Below, in pieces: positions 20,817 to 30,302 of a DNA stretch of 64,000 nt; within the stretch, counting starts at the first letter, position 1, and each line of letters opens with the position of its first letter. Source of the DNA: Rhizobium phaseoli (GTDB lineage Bacteria > Pseudomonadota > Alphaproteobacteria > Rhizobiales > Rhizobiaceae); contig NZ_ML133567.1 of NCBI RefSeq assembly GCF_003985125.1, forward strand, positions 425,331-489,330. Reading direction: 5' to 3'. Under the pieces are notes generated by a model. It searched no databases. It had not been told where the DNA came from and saw only the letters and a program-made list of their open reading frames with translations. The position numbers and the translations under genes are program-made.

Positions 20817-21722
20817 TTGAACTGGATCACCAACTACGTTCGCCCGCGGATTAATTCCATGCTGGGCCGTCGCGAAGTGCCGGAGAACCTCTGGATCAAG
20901 TGCCCGGAAACGGGTGAGATGGTCTTTCATAAAGATCTCGAATCCAACAAATGGGTCATTCCGGCATCCGGTTATCACATGAAGATGCCGGCCAAGGCGC
21001 GTCTCGCCGATCTCTTCGACAATGGCGAATATGAATCGCTGCCGCAGCCGAAGGTCGCCCAGGACCCGCTGAAGTTCCGCGATTCCAAGAAATATAGCGA
21101 TCGCCTGCGCGATAGCCGCGTGAAGACCGAACAGGAGGACACGATCCTTGCCGGTCTCGGGAAGGTGCGAGGGCTGAAGCTCGTCGCCGTCGTGCACGAG
21201 TTCAACTTTATCGGCGGTTCGCTCGGCATTGCCGCCGGCGAGGCGATCGTCAAGGCGTTCGAACGTGCGACGTTGGAAAAGTGCCCGCTGGTGATGTTCC
21301 CCGCCTCCGGCGGTGCGCGCATGCAGGAAGGCATTCTTTCGCTGATGCAGCTGCCGCGCACGACGGTTGCCGTCGACCTGCTGAAGGAATCCGGCCAGCC
21401 CTATGTCGTCGTGCTGACCAACCCGACGACGGGTGGCGTGACCGCCTCCTACGCCATGCTCGGAGACATCCATCTGGCCGAGCCCGGCGCCGAAATCGGC
21501 TTTGCCGGCAAGCGCGTCATTGAGCAGACGCTGCGCGAAAAGCTGCCGGAGGGCTTCCAGACCTCCGAATATCTGCTGGAACATGGTATGGTCGACATGG
21601 TCGTCAAGCGGCACGATATTCCGGAAACCCTGGCGCGCCTGCTGAAGATCCTGACGAAGAAGCCCGTCTCGGCGGCCAATGACATGAATGGCGGCGCCAT
21701 CGCTCTGGCGGCGAGCGCCTGA
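20817..21722 (+). CDS. accD: Acetyl-CoA carboxylase carboxyltransferase beta subunit (zinc-finger ligands lost)
   Basis: A 301-residue crotonase-superfamily subunit that transfers carboxyl from carboxybiotin to acetyl-CoA with AccA. The core is typical: [52 protein letters not shown] and [15 protein letters not shown]. The N-terminal C4 zinc ribbon of E. coli AccD is degenerate. Only Cys29 remains ([10 protein letters not shown]), and the other three ligand positions are Thr32, Ile48 and Ser51. The start codon is TTG at 20817, supported by AGGAG at 20804-20808. Position between trpA and folC is typical of rhizobia. Confidence 0.96.
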   Translation: MNWITNYVRPRINSMLGRREVPENLWIKCPETGEMVFHKDLESNKWVIPASGYHMKMPAKARLADLFDNGEYESLPQPKVAQDPLKFRDSKKYSDRLRDSRVKTEQEDTILAGLGKVRGLKLVAVVHEFNFIGGSLGIAAGEAIVKAFERATLEKCPLVMFPASGGARMQEGILSLMQLPRTTVAVDLLKESGQPYVVVLTNPTTGGVTASYAMLGDIHLAEPGAEIGFAGKRVIEQTLREKLPEGFQTSEYLLEHGMVDMVVKRHDIPETLARLLKILTKKPVSAANDMNGGAIALAASA

Positions 21723-21773
21723 TAACCGACAAGCAGGCGGGGTGCCGAATTGATACCCAGAGGCCAAACCGCG

Positions 21774-23102
21774 GTGAGTGAGGCAGCGCACGAGATCGAA
21801 AAACTCATGGGATTGCATCCCAAGGGATTCGACTTGTCGCTTGATCGCATCACCCGTCTTCTCGATCAACTCGGCAATCCGCACCGGAAATTGCCGCCGG
21901 TGATCCATGTCGCCGGCACCAACGGCAAGGGCTCGGTCACCGCCTTCTGCCGCGCTTTGCTCGAGGCCGGCGGCTACAGCGCCCATGTTCACACCTCGCC
22001 ACATCTCGTCAATTGGCACGAGCGTTATCGCATCGGTGTGGCGGGCGGACGCGGGCAGCTCGTCGATGATGCCGTGTTTGCCGATGCCGTGCGCCGTGTT
22101 GCCGAAGCCAATGCCGGTCAACACATTACCGTCTTCGAAATCCTGACGGCGGTCACCTTCATTCTGTTTTCCGAACAGCCGGCCGATGCGGCCATCATCG
22201 AAGTTGGTCTCGGCGGCCGCTTCGATGCCACCAATGTCATATCCGATCCGGCTGTTTCGGTGATCATGCCGATCTCGCTCGATCACCAGCCCTATCTCGG
22301 CGACAGGGTCGAGCTGATCGCAGCCGAAAAGGCCGGCATCATGAAGCCGGGATTGCCTGTGGTCATCGGCCACCAGGAATATGATGCCGCGCTCGATGTG
22401 TTGATGTCGACGGCCGAGCGGCTGCATTGCCCGAGCGCCGTTTTCGGGCAGGATTTCATGGCGCATGAGGAATATGGCCGGCTCGTCTATCAGGACGAAT
22501 ACGGCCTTGCCGACCTGCCGCTGCCGCGCCTTCCCGGCCGCCATCAATATGCCAATGCCGCTGCCGCCATTCGCGCCGTCAAGGCCGCGGGCTTCACCGT
22601 CACTGAGACGATGATGGAAAAGGCGATGAATTCGGTCGAATGGCCGGGCCGGTTACAGCGCCTGAGCGATGGCCGGCTGTTGCAGCATGCGCCCGCCGGC
22701 GCCGAAATCTGGGTCGATGGCGGGCATAATCCCGGTGCCGGCGAAGTGATCGCCGAAGCCATGGCCAATTTCGAGGAACGCCAGTCTCGGCCGCTGTTCC
22801 TAATCATCGGCATGATCAACACCAAGGATCCGGTCGGCTATTTCAAGGCCTTCGCCGGGCTGGTCGAGAAGGTTTTCTGCGTGCCGATCCGCGGCAGCGA
22901 TGCGATGATCGACCCGGTGATCTTGTCGAATGCTGCCTATGACGCCGGTTTGGTTGCCGAACCGATGTCGACGGTCGGCGAGGCGCTTGAAGCCATAAAA
23001 GCAGTGACCGATCCGCAGGCGTTGCCGCCGCGCATCCTCGTCGGCGGTTCCCTCTACCTCGTCGGCGACGTGCTTTCCGACAACGGCACGCCGCCGAAAT
23101 AA
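21774..23102 (+). CDS. folC: Bifunctional folylpolyglutamate / dihydrofolate synthase FolC
   Basis: A 442-residue Mur-ligase-type enzyme. The P-loop is VIHVAGTNGKGSVTAFCRAL (near residue 45) and the family block TSPHLVNWHERYRI follows. IIEVGLGGRFDATNVI and the metal/ATP motif ISLDHQPYLGDRVELIAAEKAGI are also visible, as is WVDGGHNPGAGEVIAEAM in the C-terminal domain. It adds glutamate to folates and makes dihydrofolate. I choose GTG 21774 because homologues begin just before the LHPKGFDLSLDRI block and AGAGG lies 9 bases upstream; a TTG at 21750 is the alternative. Confidence 0.95.
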   Translation: MSEAAHEIEKLMGLHPKGFDLSLDRITRLLDQLGNPHRKLPPVIHVAGTNGKGSVTAFCRALLEAGGYSAHVHTSPHLVNWHERYRIGVAGGRGQLVDDAVFADAVRRVAEANAGQHITVFEILTAVTFILFSEQPADAAIIEVGLGGRFDATNVISDPAVSVIMPISLDHQPYLGDRVELIAAEKAGIMKPGLPVVIGHQEYDAALDVLMSTAERLHCPSAVFGQDFMAHEEYGRLVYQDEYGLADLPLPRLPGRHQYANAAAAIRAVKAAGFTVTETMMEKAMNSVEWPGRLQRLSDGRLLQHAPAGAEIWVDGGHNPGAGEVIAEAMANFEERQSRPLFLIIGMINTKDPVGYFKAFAGLVEKVFCVPIRGSDAMIDPVILSNAAYDAGLVAEPMSTVGEALEAIKAVTDPQALPPRILVGGSLYLVGDVLSDNGTPPK

Positions 23103-23112
23103 AGAATATAAA

Positions 23113-23143
23113 TGAAAAAGCCCGGCTTTGACCGGGCTTTTTC
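23113..23143. terminator. Bidirectional terminator between folC and trxA
   Basis: AAAAAGCCCGG-CTTTGA-CCGGGCTTTTT is a near-symmetric hairpin with A-tract and T-tract flanks, so it can serve folC (rightward) and trxA (leftward). Confidence 0.9.
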
Positions 23144-23163
23144 ATCAATGCGATATCAATCAA

Positions 23164-23484
23164 TCAGGCAGCGTTCGAAATCCAGTTCGAAAGCGCGGTC
23201 TTCGGCTTGGCGCCGACCGAGATATCGGCAACTTCGCCGCCTTTGAAGATTGCAAGCGTCGGAATGGAGCGCACGCCGAACTGCGCGGCGAGTTCCGGAT
23301 TCTCATCGATATTCAGCTTGGCGACCTTGACCTTGCCTTCCATCTCGACGGAGATTTCTTCGAGGCTCGGAGCAATCATTTTGCACGGCCCGCACCATTC
23401 AGCCCAGAAATCGACGACGACGGGTTCTGCGGATTCCAGGACTTCCGACTGGAAGTTATTGATATCGACTTTCACGGTAGCCAT
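23164..23484 (-). CDS. trxA: Thioredoxin TrxA
   Basis: A 106-residue thioredoxin with the active site [20 protein letters not shown] (WCGPC) and the cis-proline block [14 protein letters not shown]. It is the general cytosolic disulfide reductase, electron donor to ribonucleotide reductase and others. It is convergent with folC and lies 76 bp downstream of addA in the same direction, so it may be read from the addA transcript or its own promoter. Confidence 0.97.
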   Translation of the reverse strand: MATVKVDINNFQSEVLESAEPVVVDFWAEWCGPCKMIAPSLEEISVEMEGKVKVAKLNIDENPELAAQFGVRSIPTLAIFKGGEVADISVGAKPKTALSNWISNAA

Positions 23485-23560
23485 GGGCTGCTCCTTTTAG
23501 AGGAATTGGGTGTTGAACCACATGTGATGGTGCGGTGCCGAATTTTCAATGTCCGGTATT

Positions 23561-26500
23561 TCACTTTGTCTTCAGTCCTGCAAGCGCCAAACCGAGCGCC
23601 TTTTCGCTCAGCGTGTAGAGCGTAGCATTCTCGGTATAGACGAGCATGCAATCGATGCGCTTTCCGGGATAGAGCGGCGCCAGGATCTCGCGATAGATCG
23701 CCAGCTGTGCCCGGTGCGCGAAGGGAATGGCCTCTTCGGTCGCCGGCGGCACCCGATTGGTTTTGTAATCGAGAATGACGACGCGATCATCAAGCACCGC
23801 CAGCCGATCGATGCGGCCGGAGACGGCATAGCGCCTGCCGTCGAGCATCAATGTCCCCATGATCGAGACCTCAGGCCGGGCCTGCTCGCCGAGGACGGGC
23901 TGCAAGTCCTTCTCGTCCAATAGCTTCAGAACCGAATCGACCAGCTTGCGCCGTTCGGCCTCCGGCCAGAAACGGGCTGCCCGTTCGCCATAACGCTGCG
24001 CCGCACCGGGCCGTTCGTCTGACGGAATATCGGGAAGCGCCTGCAGCATACGATGCAGCAGCCTGCCTTTCTCCAGCGAGCGATCGCTGCGTTGTTTCTC
24101 GGAAAAGAGCGGCGAAGCGACCACCAGGCCGCCTTCGTCCTCGTCGATGATCGTCCCGGCGCCGGAAGGGCTGAGAGGCCGGGGCAGCTCCGCCTGTGGC
24201 GGCAATGGCCGCAACAGGCCTTCCGGCAGGCTGATTTCGTCGTCGCGCGCCTCGCTGCGGTTGATACGCTCGAAGCTCCGCTCCACCCGCGGCACGCGCC
24301 ATCTGATGCCGGGCCATTCCCCGTCGGGGTCGGAGAAGCTGGCCGCCTCCACATGCGGGTGGCCTTCGCTGAGCGCGGTGGAAATCATCATATGCCAGGT
24401 GTCGTTGTTGGCGCGCATGCCGCGATAGCCGCAGACGACCAGCCGGTCGGCGGCCCGCGTCATGGCGACATAGAGCAGCCGGCGATACTCCTCTTCGGCC
24501 AGTATCTGGATGCGCGCGGCATCGTTCTGCGTCAGCGAATTGGCGAGATCGGAAACGGGAACCCAGGCGGGCATCGGCGGTTCGTCCGGGTCGGTTTCGA
24601 TCAGGCGAAGCTTCGGCAGATGCGTATGCGTGAAGGCTTTTGAGCCGCCGTCGACCAGGAACACGATCGGTGCTTCAAGACCCTTAGAGGCATGCACGGT
24701 CATGATCCTGACCTCATTGCGTCCCTTGTCCTGCTCGCGCTTCACTTCGGGCGCTTCGAGCTCGAGCGTCGAGATGAAGGATTGCAGCCCGGGAAGGCCG
24801 GAGCTCTCATGGTCGAGGGTGAAGGTCAGGAATTCGTCGAGAATGTCGCTGACTTCGGTGCCGAGGCGGGCAAGAAACTGCCGCCGCCCGCCGTGGCTGC
24901 CCAGCAGGCGTGCATAGAAATCATGCACCGATAGGTTTTTCGATTGTCGGAGGAACAGTTCCAGCTTTTCGACTGCCGCGCGGAAACGCTCGTTACCGTC
25001 GGCGGCGAATTTCCTGAGATGGCTCCAGACGCTCTCATTGTCGCCCCGCAGTGCCGCGATGGCAAAGATGTCCTCTTCGGAGAGATCGAAAAGCGGGCTC
25101 TTCAGCACGGCCGCGAGCGACAGGTCATCCTCCGGCAGAAGCAGGAAGCGGCCGAGCGCCAGCAGATCCTGCACGGCGATATGGCTGGTCAGCACCAGCC
25201 TGTCGGCGCCGGCGACGGGAATATCGCCGCGACGCTTCAAGGCGCGCGTCAACGCATTGACGAAGGCGTCGCGCTTGCGCACCAGCACCAGAATATCACC
25301 GGCCTCGATCAGCCGCTCCTTGCCCTTGTCGACGATCGTTTCTCGGCCGACCAGCGTGCCGATCGAATGAGCGATCCTCCGCGCCAGAATTGCGGCCGGC
25401 GCGCTTTCCGGCGTCGCATCGAAGGGGGCCGTCCAATCCTCTTCCTTCACCACCGCCTCCGGCGCGACCATGTCCCAGAGGTCGACGGCGCCGGGATGTC
25501 CGATGCGGCTGGAACGATGCACGACCGGCTCGCCGACGGCGCTGAGGCCGCGCGCATTGTCGGATGTTCTGAAGATCTCGTCGACGGCCTCGAGCACGTC
25601 GGCGGTCGAGCGGAAGGAGAGCGGCAGCCGCACGGAAGAAAAGCTCTGTCCGCTGTCGGAGACGCGCCGCCGCGTCCGGTCGCTCTCTTCCGAAAAACGC
25701 TCGGGCCGCGCCCCTTGAAAGGAATAGATCGACTGTTTCTCGTCGCCGACGGCAAACAGCGTGCGCACGATCGGCCGGGCGCTCTCGCCGGAAAAGAAAT
25801 CCTCGGCGAGCGACTGGATGACGCTCCATTGGATCGGACTGGTATCCTGCGCCTCGTCGACAAGGATGTGATCGATACCCCGGTCGAGCTTGTAATGGAT
25901 CCAGGGACCGACGCCGCTTTTCGTCAAAAGGTCGGCGGTGCGGGTGATCAGATCCTCGAAATCGAGTTGGCTGCGCTGTTTCTTCAGCTCCTCGTAATCG
26001 TGATTCAGCCGGTCGGCGAGCACGAGCGCGGCCAGCGTGGCGCCGTGCATCCGCATCAGTTTCAGCCGGTCGCGGCTTGCCGCGACATGCGCGCGGGCGG
26101 CCGCGATGGCCTCGGTCAGTTGCGGCGCTTCGGCAAGCATGGCCTTGACCAGGAACTGCGAGTCCGTTTTCTGCTCGCCCTTCGCCGTCAGGAAGATTTT
26201 CTCGAGCATTGCGGCGCGCTTGGCGTCATCCCGCTCTCGGCCGGCGAGCCTGAGGCCATAGGCAACCTCCTGCGCCTTGGCGCCGCCCTTATGATCGGCC
26301 AGCGACAGATAAAGTTCGAGCGTGCCGCCCGACAGTTCCGGCAGCGGCCAAAACTGTGCCGCAATGCCTTTCTCCGTGTCATCGGCGGCGAGACCGAGCC
26401 TTTTGCGCAGAACCATGTCCACGCCGCCCTGCTGGTCGGCGGCCGCGGCAAAGCGGCGGATGGCGTTGCGATTGGCGACAATGTCGCCGAGCAGGTTTTC

Positions 26501-27112
26501 CAGGCCGGATTCGTCGCCGAGATTGAGCACGTAGGCGAAAGCCTCTGCCAGGGCGCTGCCTTCTTCCGGCGCGGTCGCCGTCAGCAGCGCCCGGCGCGCA
26601 TCGGAAAGCAGTGCCGCGGCGGCGCGATCGTCGAGAACCGAGAAATGCCCGGCGACATTGGCCTCCAGCGGGAACTGATGCAGCAGCGCCTCGCAAAAGG
26701 CGTGGATCGTCTGGATCTTCAAGCCACCTGGCGTCTCCAGCGCCTTGGCAAACAGCCGCCGGGCCTCGGCCAGTTTTATGCGGTCGGGCGCCGTCCCTTC
26801 GATCTGCATGATCCGCCGACCGAGATCGTCATCGTCGAGCACCACCCAGTCGGCCAGCCGTTCGAAGACGCGGTTCGACATTTCCGATGCCGCAGCCTTG
26901 GTGTAGGTGAGGCAGAGAATGGCCGAAGGCCGCGCGCCGGCGAGCAGAAGCCGGATGACGCGCTGAGTCAGGACATGCGTCTTGCCGGAACCGGCATTGG
27001 CCGAAACCCATGCCGAGCGCACCGGATCGGAGGCGATCGCCTGCTGGATCGTCGTCCAGCCGATCCAGGCTCCGGGATCGTCGCTATCAGGAAGGTCGCT
27101 CACGTCACTCAT
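23561..27112 (-). CDS. addA: AddA helicase-nuclease, double-strand-break repair
   Basis: A UvrD/Rep-type helicase of 1183 residues with a C-terminal RecB-like nuclease. Walker A is SANAGSGKTHVLTQRVIRLL near residue 40. Motif II is ILVDEAQDTSPIQWSVIQ, a later helicase motif is RIMTVHASKGLEAPIVFLVD, and the motif VI region is RRLLYVAMTRAADRLVV. The nuclease is at GRIDRLAVLDDRVVILDYKT (D...D-x-K). With AddB it resects DNA ends for RecA loading. The ATG at 27112 overlaps the addB stop by 8 nt; the longer upstream frame lies inside addB and is rejected. Confidence 0.95.
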   Translation of the reverse strand: MSDVSDLPDSDDPGAWIGWTTIQQAIASDPVRSAWVSANAGSGKTHVLTQRVIRLLLAGARPSAILCLTYTKAAASEMSNRVFERLADWVVLDDDDLGRRIMQIEGTAPDRIKLAEARRLFAKALETPGGLKIQTIHAFCEALLHQFPLEANVAGHFSVLDDRAAAALLSDARRALLTATAPEEGSALAEAFAYVLNLGDESGLENLLGDIVANRNAIRRFAAAADQQGGVDMVLRKRLGLAADDTEKGIAAQFWPLPELSGGTLELYLSLADHKGGAKAQEVAYGLRLAGRERDDAKRAAMLEKIFLTAKGEQKTDSQFLVKAMLAEAPQLTEAIAAARAHVAASRDRLKLMRMHGATLAALVLADRLNHDYEELKKQRSQLDFEDLITRTADLLTKSGVGPWIHYKLDRGIDHILVDEAQDTSPIQWSVIQSLAEDFFSGESARPIVRTLFAVGDEKQSIYSFQGARPERFSEESDRTRRRVSDSGQSFSSVRLPLSFRSTADVLEAVDEIFRTSDNARGLSAVGEPVVHRSSRIGHPGAVDLWDMVAPEAVVKEEDWTAPFDATPESAPAAILARRIAHSIGTLVGRETIVDKGKERLIEAGDILVLVRKRDAFVNALTRALKRRGDIPVAGADRLVLTSHIAVQDLLALGRFLLLPEDDLSLAAVLKSPLFDLSEEDIFAIAALRGDNESVWSHLRKFAADGNERFRAAVEKLELFLRQSKNLSVHDFYARLLGSHGGRRQFLARLGTEVSDILDEFLTFTLDHESSGLPGLQSFISTLELEAPEVKREQDKGRNEVRIMTVHASKGLEAPIVFLVDGGSKAFTHTHLPKLRLIETDPDEPPMPAWVPVSDLANSLTQNDAARIQILAEEEYRRLLYVAMTRAADRLVVCGYRGMRANNDTWHMMISTALSEGHPHVEAASFSDPDGEWPGIRWRVPRVERSFERINRSEARDDEISLPEGLLRPLPPQAELPRPLSPSGAGTIIDEDEGGLVVASPLFSEKQRSDRSLEKGRLLHRMLQALPDIPSDERPGAAQRYGERAARFWPEAERRKLVDSVLKLLDEKDLQPVLGEQARPEVSIMGTLMLDGRRYAVSGRIDRLAVLDDRVVILDYKTNRVPPATEEAIPFAHRAQLAIYREILAPLYPGKRIDCMLVYTENATLYTLSEKALGLALAGLKTK

Positions 27113-30100
27113 CGCCGCCGCCTTCCTCATTCTCGGCCGTCGACCATTCGGAGACGCGGGCGAGATGATCGTAGTCGCCGCCGAAATCAAATTGCTGCGC
27201 CGGAATGAGCCGCGAGGTAAAACCCTTTTCGCCGGATTGCAGCAGGCTGACGAACTTGACCAGCTGGTCGACCGATTCCTCGGCAAGGTCGATCGCCGAC
27301 TTCGCCTTGTCGCTACGGGCGGCGTTTTCATTATTGACCATATCGACCTGGAACCGGTTTCCGGGACGCAGGCGGACATAGAGCAGATCCTGCGGCGTGA
27401 GGCTGCCGGCATCACGAAAGGCGCCGGCGCGCAAGGCCGCCGCCTCCAGCGCGAGCTGCGGATCGAGCAGCGCGCGTGCCTGCGCCGGCGAGGGGTTGTA
27501 GCCGGTCTTGTAGTCGATGATATCGGCGGCGTTCGGCCCGATCATGTCGATCCGGTCGGCGACGCCATTCAGCCGGATATTGATTGCCTCCAGCTCCACG
27601 CCGCCGCGGACTTCCGTCAGTGTCCGGCGGATGGCCGGCCGTCGTCCAGCCTCCCATTCGAGGAAGGCGCGAGCCACCTCCCGAAAGCGCGGCCGCCAGA
27701 CGGCATCGATATGTGGCGGCAGCTTTTCCATGTCGAAAAGCTCGGTCAGGATAAGCTCCATCGCCGCTGCCGCCTCCGGCGTGCCGGCCACATGGGCCGC
27801 GCGGATGAACCGGTCGATGATCTTGTGATAGAGCGTACCGCGTTCAGCTGCTCCGGGATCGCGATTGAACGCGTCGACCGGATCGAGCCGCAGGATGCGG
27901 CGGGCATAGATGGCATAGGGATCGCGGCGCAGCCGCCCGACCTCGCTGAAGGAGTAGGATTGCGGCTGCAGTGCCCGCGGCGGTTTCGGCGAGGGCCGCT
28001 GCGCCGGCGCCTGGGTCTCTCCCCGATCGACGAGACCGGCCCATTGCAGGAAGCGGGCGCCGCGCCCCTTGAGTTCCGCCTCGAACGCCTCGCCGCCGAG
28101 CGCCAGCAGCCGCTGCAGCCAGCGCGAGGCGACTGTCGGCGTCGAGCCCTGGCGTAGCGCCCTGGAATAGATCAGGTGGCGAGTGCCGTTCGCCATCTCG
28201 AAATCATGCGCCAGCTGGCCGATGCGCCGCTCCGGCGGTTCGAGCCCGATCTCCGTCTTCATCATTCGCGGAATGAACGGATTGTTGGCGCTCTGTCCGG
28301 GCCATGAGCCTTCGTTCAGCCCGCCGAGGATCAGCGTGTCGACGCTTTGCAGCCGGGCTTCCAGCGTGCCGAAAATGAACAGCCTGGGGTGGCTTAGCGC
28401 CCGAGGCTTTACCGCATGGCCGGCGGCAAGCGCCGCCATGATGTCGATCCATTGCGGCCCGTCGGCCTCCATCTGCCCGTCCGTGTCGATCACTTCGCCG
28501 AGAAGGGAGGCAAGTGCGTCCCCCGCCTCGTTCGACCAGAGATCGGCAAGATTGCCCTGCGGATCGACGGCGACCGCTTCAAGCGCACGGCCGGTGCGCG
28601 CGGCCCATTCGGAAAGCGTGAAACGCGCCGTCTTGCCGCGATCCTCCGGCCGATGCCGGACCAGCGCGGCGGCAAGGGGTTCCGTCGCCCGGCTAACCCG
28701 GCGGGCAAGCTCGAATGCGGCATCGGCGGCTTCAGTGGGAAGCGCCTTGCGCCATTGTGGCGCGTGCCGGTCCAGGGCCTGTTCGGCAAGCTGATGGGTG
28801 AGCAGCGGCTCCAGCGCGCCGATATCCACTTCCGCTACGCCGCCGCGCAGCGCCAGCAGCTCGAGCGCTTCGGTGGCGAAAATCAGGGTGTTGCGTTCGA
28901 GGCCGAAGCGGGCCAGCGGATGCTTGAGCAGCGAGACGATCGCCACCGGATCGCCGGGGCGCAGCGACGCCTCCAGCAGCAATTGCAGCAAGCTGCCTTG
29001 CGGCGTGGCCGAAAGCGGTGTGCCGGCCGAATCGTCGGCGAGGATGCCGAATCGGGAAAGCTCCGCCATCACCCGACGGGCGAGGTTGCGATCCGGTGTG
29101 ATCAACGCTGCCCGACTCTCGCCGTCCTGCCCGGGCCGTTCCAGCGCCAGTCTGAGCGCGACGGCAATCGCGGTTGCTTCCTCGCGCTCGTTGGCGGCTT
29201 CGATCAGCGAAACGTCGTTGAAGGCCGAAGTGAGCGCTCCCCCGGGCAACTCACTCTTCCATATACCCCAGTCGCTGGTCGCCTCCGACGGGGCGAGCGT
29301 CCGGGACAGGATTTCGGCGCGCCGGTCAAGATCGGCCTCCGGTCTGTCAAGGGTGCTGACATCGGCCCGTGTCAGCCTCAACCTTTTCAGCAGTGACGAC
29401 AGCCCGTATTGCGGATGGCTCCGGCTGGCCGGATTGGCATGCTGGCCCGGCACCGGTTCCGGCGCGACCATCTGCCAATGTTCTTCGGGCATGGCGAGAT
29501 CGAGGCCCGGAAGGACGATCACGCCTTCGCGCAGATTGGCGACGGCGGCAATCAGATCGGCAGTCGCCGGAACCGAACCCGTCGACCCGGCGATGATGAT
29601 CGGCCCGCCGGGCTTTGTCGCCGAAAGCCGGGCCGCTTCGGCCCTGAGAATGGCGTTTCTGTGCCGGGCCGGCGAAGATTTGCCGAGTTCGGCAAGCCGC
29701 GCCGGCCAGAAGGCGCTGGCGATCTGCAGAAACTCGGCGGTCAGCTGCCACCAGGCGGCATAGTCGCCGGTGTCGAGCTTCGATAGTTCCGACCAGTCGA
29801 GATCCTCGGTTTCGATGGAATCGATCAGCTCGGCGAGGTTGCGGGCAAGCCAGATCGCGTCTGCCGGGCTTGCAGGCGCAACCAGCGGCGAGTCCGAATG
29901 AATATGGCGGACGATCTCCGGCAGTTTGTTTCGCCAGGCAAGGATCAGGCGCGCCAGTTCCAGCAGGCGGGCGGTATTCGACAGCGGCTGGGCGAGATCG
30001 ATCGTCGCCGGCAGCGCCTCGTCGAAATAGCCGCTGTCATCGTCGGTTTCGCCGAGAGGGCGGATGACCGGCAGGATCGCCGACCGGCCGCCAAGCAGAT

Positions 30101-30299
30101 CGACGAATTCCGAGCGCAGCACGCGCACGGCGCGCCGGGTCGGCAGGTAGATGGTTACTCTGGCGAGCGACAGCGGGTCGTCGACATCATGCCGGAAAAG
30201 CGGCGTCAACCGGCCGTCGCACAGCGTCGTCGCCAGGGTTTTCAAAAAGGGAAGGCCCGCCGGGATCGTCAGGATGCGTGGCTGGTGCCGCTCCGTCAT
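27105..30299 (-). CDS. addB: AddB subunit of the AddAB helicase-nuclease (no Walker A, no Fe-S cysteines)
   Basis: A 1064-residue alphaproteobacterial AddB. The C-terminal RecB-type nuclease is intact (RLNGVADRIDMIGPNAADII, then DYKTGYNPSPAQARALLDPQ). Two features differ from Bacillus AddB. There is no GxGKT P-loop in the N-terminal helicase-like region, which begins ILTIPAGLPFLKTLATTLC. The whole protein has only one cysteine (in TTLC), so the four-cysteine Fe-S cluster that braces the Bacillus nuclease domain cannot form. It is translationally coupled to addA and starts 3 nt after murU ends. Confidence 0.94.
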   Translation of the reverse strand: MTERHQPRILTIPAGLPFLKTLATTLCDGRLTPLFRHDVDDPLSLARVTIYLPTRRAVRVLRSEFVDLLGGRSAILPVIRPLGETDDDSGYFDEALPATIDLAQPLSNTARLLELARLILAWRNKLPEIVRHIHSDSPLVAPASPADAIWLARNLAELIDSIETEDLDWSELSKLDTGDYAAWWQLTAEFLQIASAFWPARLAELGKSSPARHRNAILRAEAARLSATKPGGPIIIAGSTGSVPATADLIAAVANLREGVIVLPGLDLAMPEEHWQMVAPEPVPGQHANPASRSHPQYGLSSLLKRLRLTRADVSTLDRPEADLDRRAEILSRTLAPSEATSDWGIWKSELPGGALTSAFNDVSLIEAANEREEATAIAVALRLALERPGQDGESRAALITPDRNLARRVMAELSRFGILADDSAGTPLSATPQGSLLQLLLEASLRPGDPVAIVSLLKHPLARFGLERNTLIFATEALELLALRGGVAEVDIGALEPLLTHQLAEQALDRHAPQWRKALPTEAADAAFELARRVSRATEPLAAALVRHRPEDRGKTARFTLSEWAARTGRALEAVAVDPQGNLADLWSNEAGDALASLLGEVIDTDGQMEADGPQWIDIMAALAAGHAVKPRALSHPRLFIFGTLEARLQSVDTLILGGLNEGSWPGQSANNPFIPRMMKTEIGLEPPERRIGQLAHDFEMANGTRHLIYSRALRQGSTPTVASRWLQRLLALGGEAFEAELKGRGARFLQWAGLVDRGETQAPAQRPSPKPPRALQPQSYSFSEVGRLRRDPYAIYARRILRLDPVDAFNRDPGAAERGTLYHKIIDRFIRAAHVAGTPEAAAAMELILTELFDMEKLPPHIDAVWRPRFREVARAFLEWEAGRRPAIRRTLTEVRGGVELEAINIRLNGVADRIDMIGPNAADIIDYKTGYNPSPAQARALLDPQLALEAAALRAGAFRDAGSLTPQDLLYVRLRPGNRFQVDMVNNENAARSDKAKSAIDLAEESVDQLVKFVSLLQSGEKGFTSRLIPAQQFDFGGDYDHLARVSEWSTAENEEGGGDE

Positions 30300-30302
30300 G
30301 GC

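Noticed and set aside
20802..22547. A 581-codon open frame antisense to accD and folC
   Set aside because: No recognisable domain, and both sense genes are certain.
24944..27208. A 754-codon open frame antisense to addA
   Set aside because: No motif, no ribosome-binding site, and it lies opposite a complete AddA with all helicase motifs.
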